Below, piece by piece: positions 41,314 to 43,091 of a DNA stretch of 43,091 bases. A program made the translations under genes and the position numbers. Position 1 is the stretch's first letter. Each line of letters begins with the position of its first letter. The notes under the pieces were generated by a model, which searched no databases, was not told where the DNA came from, and saw only the letters and a list, made by a program, of their open reading frames with translations. The DNA is from Flavobacteriales bacterium. GTDB taxonomy: Bacteria; Bacteroidota; Bacteroidia; Flavobacteriales_D; Crocinitomicaceae. The stretch is taken from assembly GCA_947476515.1 (NCBI GenBank), contig CANJQZ010000001.1:1-43091 (forward strand). Direction: 5' to 3'.

Positions 41314-42822
41314 ATGCCATTAAAATACCCACATCAATTATCGAAGTCGCGCTTTGTTTCTGGCGCGCAATGTGCTAAAAAACTATATTTCGAGCGATAC
41401 CGAAAAGAATTAAAACCTGCTATCACGCCGAGACAACAAGCTATTTTTGACCAAGGAAATTTGATTGGAAAAATGGCACATGGGTGTTTTCCAAATGGTA
41501 TTGATCTAAGCAGCCAAACACATTTTGATTATACTGATGCCATTGATAATACGATTGTTGAAATGCAAAACAAGACAAGTGTCTTGTACGAAGCTGCATT
41601 TTATCACGATGAAGTATTATCCGTTTTAGATATTTTAGAACATGATGCTAATGGAGATATTCATGCCATTGAAGTAAAAAGCAGTAGCAAAATGTATGAT
41701 TATTATATTACCGATGCCGCTTTACAATATTGGGTGATGGAAAATGCTGGGCATGCTCCTAAACGATTTTCTTTGATGCACATAAATATTTCATATGTAA
41801 AAAATGGCGCCATTGATATGAATGAATTATTTACACTAACAGACATTACTGCTGAAGTTATTAAAAAACAAGCCTGGGTAACTAAAAAAATTCAAGCACT
41901 TAAGCAAATTTTACAAACAGGGTTAGAGCCAACTCAAGCCATTGGAGCACATTGTTCTAAACCTTTTGACTGCGACTTTAAATCACATTGCTGGGGTAAT
42001 TTATTAGATAAGGACAAGGTGTTTAATTTATATAACGGAAGAAAAAAAATATGGGCTTTATATGACAGTGGCATTGTAAACCTAGCGGATGTTCCAAATG
42101 ATTTTGAATTATCACACCGCCAAAGTTGTCAAGTAAATGGTCAAAAAACAGGTGCTACACATGTTGATAGAAAACGCATACATCAGTTTTTAAATACGGC
42201 TGCATATCCCTTGTATTTTTTCGATTTTGAAACAGTTAATTTCGTTGTTCCTGTCTTAGACGGTACCTCACCATTTGAGCAAGTTGGCTTTCAATATTCA
42301 TTACACATATTGTCTTCAATAGGAGGAAAATTAGCGCATAAAGAATTTTTAGCACAAGAAGCAGATTTTACAAACCCACATACTTTGAATCCACGCCAAG
42401 CAATGATTAATCAAATGAAACATGATTTTGGAACAACGGGAAGTATTGTTGCCTATGGAGCAAGTTTTGAAAAAGGGGTTATTGAACGATTGGCGGAAGA
42501 TTTTCCTGCTGACAGCGTATTTTTAAGAGGCCTGAATAATCGTATGATCGATTTATTAACTGTTTTTGAAAATGCTTGGTATTATACACCGCAATTAGGT
42601 AAAAGCGCCTCTATTAAAGATGTATTGCCTGCTTTGGTGCCCACTTTATCATATGCCTCGTTACCAATAAATAATGGTGATTTAGCCAATAAAACATTCA
42701 TGAGTATGATTGACGGATCATTTAAAGGGGATGTAAATGAAACCCGAAATAACTTATTGGCCTATTGTAAATTAGACACCTTGGCAATGCTTGAAATTTG
42801 GAAAGTACTTTGTGCTATATAA
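41314..42822 (+). CDS. DUF2779 protein: Cas4-like PD-(D/E)XK plus DEDDy-like exonuclease
   Basis: In the N-terminal half of this 502-residue protein, Asp106, Glu120-Val-Lys122 and Gln138 match the core of PD-(D/E)XK nucleases. Cys20 with Cys214, Cys220 and Cys226 form the one-plus-three cysteine pattern of the Cas4/AddB iron-sulfur cluster. In the C-terminal half, FFDFET (Asp304, Glu306), Asp413 in MIDLL and Tyr484-x3-Asp488 in YCKLD recall the DEDDy 3'-5' exonuclease/RNase H-like fold. I place it in the DUF2779 family from these motifs. It may process DNA ends or take part in defence or repair; no helicase or cas genes lie next to it. Confidence 0.82.
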   Translation: MPLKYPHQLSKSRFVSGAQCAKKLYFERYRKELKPAITPRQQAIFDQGNLIGKMAHGCFPNGIDLSSQTHFDYTDAIDNTIVEMQNKTSVLYEAAFYHDEVLSVLDILEHDANGDIHAIEVKSSSKMYDYYITDAALQYWVMENAGHAPKRFSLMHINISYVKNGAIDMNELFTLTDITAEVIKKQAWVTKKIQALKQILQTGLEPTQAIGAHCSKPFDCDFKSHCWGNLLDKDKVFNLYNGRKKIWALYDSGIVNLADVPNDFELSHRQSCQVNGQKTGATHVDRKRIHQFLNTAAYPLYFFDFETVNFVVPVLDGTSPFEQVGFQYSLHILSSIGGKLAHKEFLAQEADFTNPHTLNPRQAMINQMKHDFGTTGSIVAYGASFEKGVIERLAEDFPADSVFLRGLNNRMIDLLTVFENAWYYTPQLGKSASIKDVLPALVPTLSYASLPINNGDLANKTFMSMIDGSFKGDVNETRNNLLAYCKLDTLAMLEIWKVLCAI

Positions 42823-42844
42823 CAAGTGCTGAACCAATGGGGAA

Positions 42845-42958
42845 CATACATACACCGATCATTTAAAAAACACCGATGTTTATTAGAATCATCAGTAAAA
42901 AGAAAATTTAATTCACTTACGCGTTATATTTTGTTAAGTGCCTCGTAGTGTATGTATG
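42845..42958. repeat. 11-bp inverted repeat pair flanking 92 bases
   Basis: CATACATACAC at 42845-42855 is matched exactly in reverse by GTGTATGTATG at 42948-42958. Inside, CACTTA and TAAGTG form a smaller pair. The repeats flank an AT-rich noncoding piece just after the DUF2779 gene. It could be a miniature element, a long hairpin in the 3' untranslated region, or chance. No target-site duplication is seen. Confidence 0.4.
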
Positions 42959-43000
42959 CAAAAACTTTATGAAGAAAAATGTTATTGGTACTATTGGTTA

Positions 43001-43091
43001 ATGGAATCAAAACGACGGATCGAGCTAACCTTCAACCTGCTCATTTATTCCTTTATTGCCACATTTATATGCTTAGTGGCTTATTTTTTAA
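43001..43091 (+). CDS. N-terminus of a membrane protein running off the right edge
   Basis: An ATG at 43001 opens a frame that continues to the end of the window. It begins with a basic MESKRRIE and leads into a hydrophobic stretch, LTFNLLIYSFIATFICLVAYFL, an inner-membrane signal anchor. Only 30 residues are visible, so the family is unknown. A chance frame is possible at this length. Confidence 0.45.
   Translation, partial: MESKRRIELTFNLLIYSFIATFICLVAYFL

Noticed and set aside
1..43091. CRISPR array, tRNA, rRNA, insertion sequence
   Set aside because: Despite the Cas4-like motifs of the DUF2779 protein, I saw no regularly spaced direct repeats, no tRNA T-arm-like sequence in the gaps, no rRNA segment and no transposase with DDE motifs.

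Overview
The window is AT-rich DNA from a member of the Bacteroidota. Three things point there: AT-rich spacers with little sign of Shine-Dalgarno sites, a TTTG/TAnnTTTG-type promoter, and above all a flexirubin-type (aryl polyene plus dialkylresorcinol) pigment cluster. That cluster includes a tyrosine ammonia-lyase that closely resembles the Flavobacterium johnsoniae enzyme as I remember its sequence. The genus cannot be fixed from this sequence alone.

Layout. (1) 1-1871: the tail of an unknown gene, a small lipocalin-like lipoprotein, a strong terminator, and a TIGR03032-family protein. (2) 1944-10397, minus strand: the dialkylresorcinol operon. In transcription order it encodes a small exported protein, DarA, DarB, a small unknown protein, a BtrH-like putative acyltransferase, an ABC-2 exporter pair, and an ACP - ketosynthase - chain-length-factor cassette. 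(3) 10512-11672, plus strand: a GT2-DUF2062 fusion. (4) 11662-23956, minus strand: the aryl polyene operon. It encodes a methyltransferase, tyrosine ammonia-lyase, FabG, ketosynthase, ACP, LpxL-like acyltransferase, hotdog dehydratase, thioesterase, ketosynthase, a degenerate ketosynthase, a second ACP - KS - CLF cassette, a polysaccharide deacetylase, a LolA-like protein and a FabZ-like dehydratase. (5) 24100-32278, plus strand: a CrtI-like oxidoreductase, a giant MMPL-acyltransferase-methyltransferase fusion, a second CrtI-like oxidoreductase and a flavin-dependent halogenase-like protein. (6) 32282-35885, minus strand: a C45-family acyltransferase/hydrolase, a PaaK-like adenylate-forming ligase and a small exported protein. 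(7) 35886-43091: a looser region of lipoproteins, exported hypotheticals, a putative HExxH metallopeptidase, an XRE regulator behind a perfect 28-bp palindrome, an unknown 388-residue protein, and a DUF2779 protein with Cas4-like and DEDDy-like signatures.

How the genes fit together (inference from known flexirubin biology). Tyrosine is deaminated to 4-coumarate and activated by the ligase. It is then extended on ACPs by the ketosynthases, with FabG and the hotdog dehydratases giving an all-trans polyene acid. DarB and DarA build the dialkylresorcinol. One of several acyltransferase-like proteins (LpxL-like, C45, BtrH-like, or the PlsC domain of the fusion) joins the two as an ester. Methyltransferase, halogenase-like and desaturase-like proteins decorate the product. 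The LolA-like, MMPL and ABC proteins probably place it in the outer membrane. No phosphopantetheinyl transferase is seen, so the ACPs must be activated by one encoded elsewhere.

The overall cluster type is already described. The least explained parts are the duplicated ACP-KS-CLF cassette, the degenerate ketosynthase, the halogenase-like enzyme, the small coupled unknown proteins, and the nuclease, palindrome and metallopeptidase genes at the right end.
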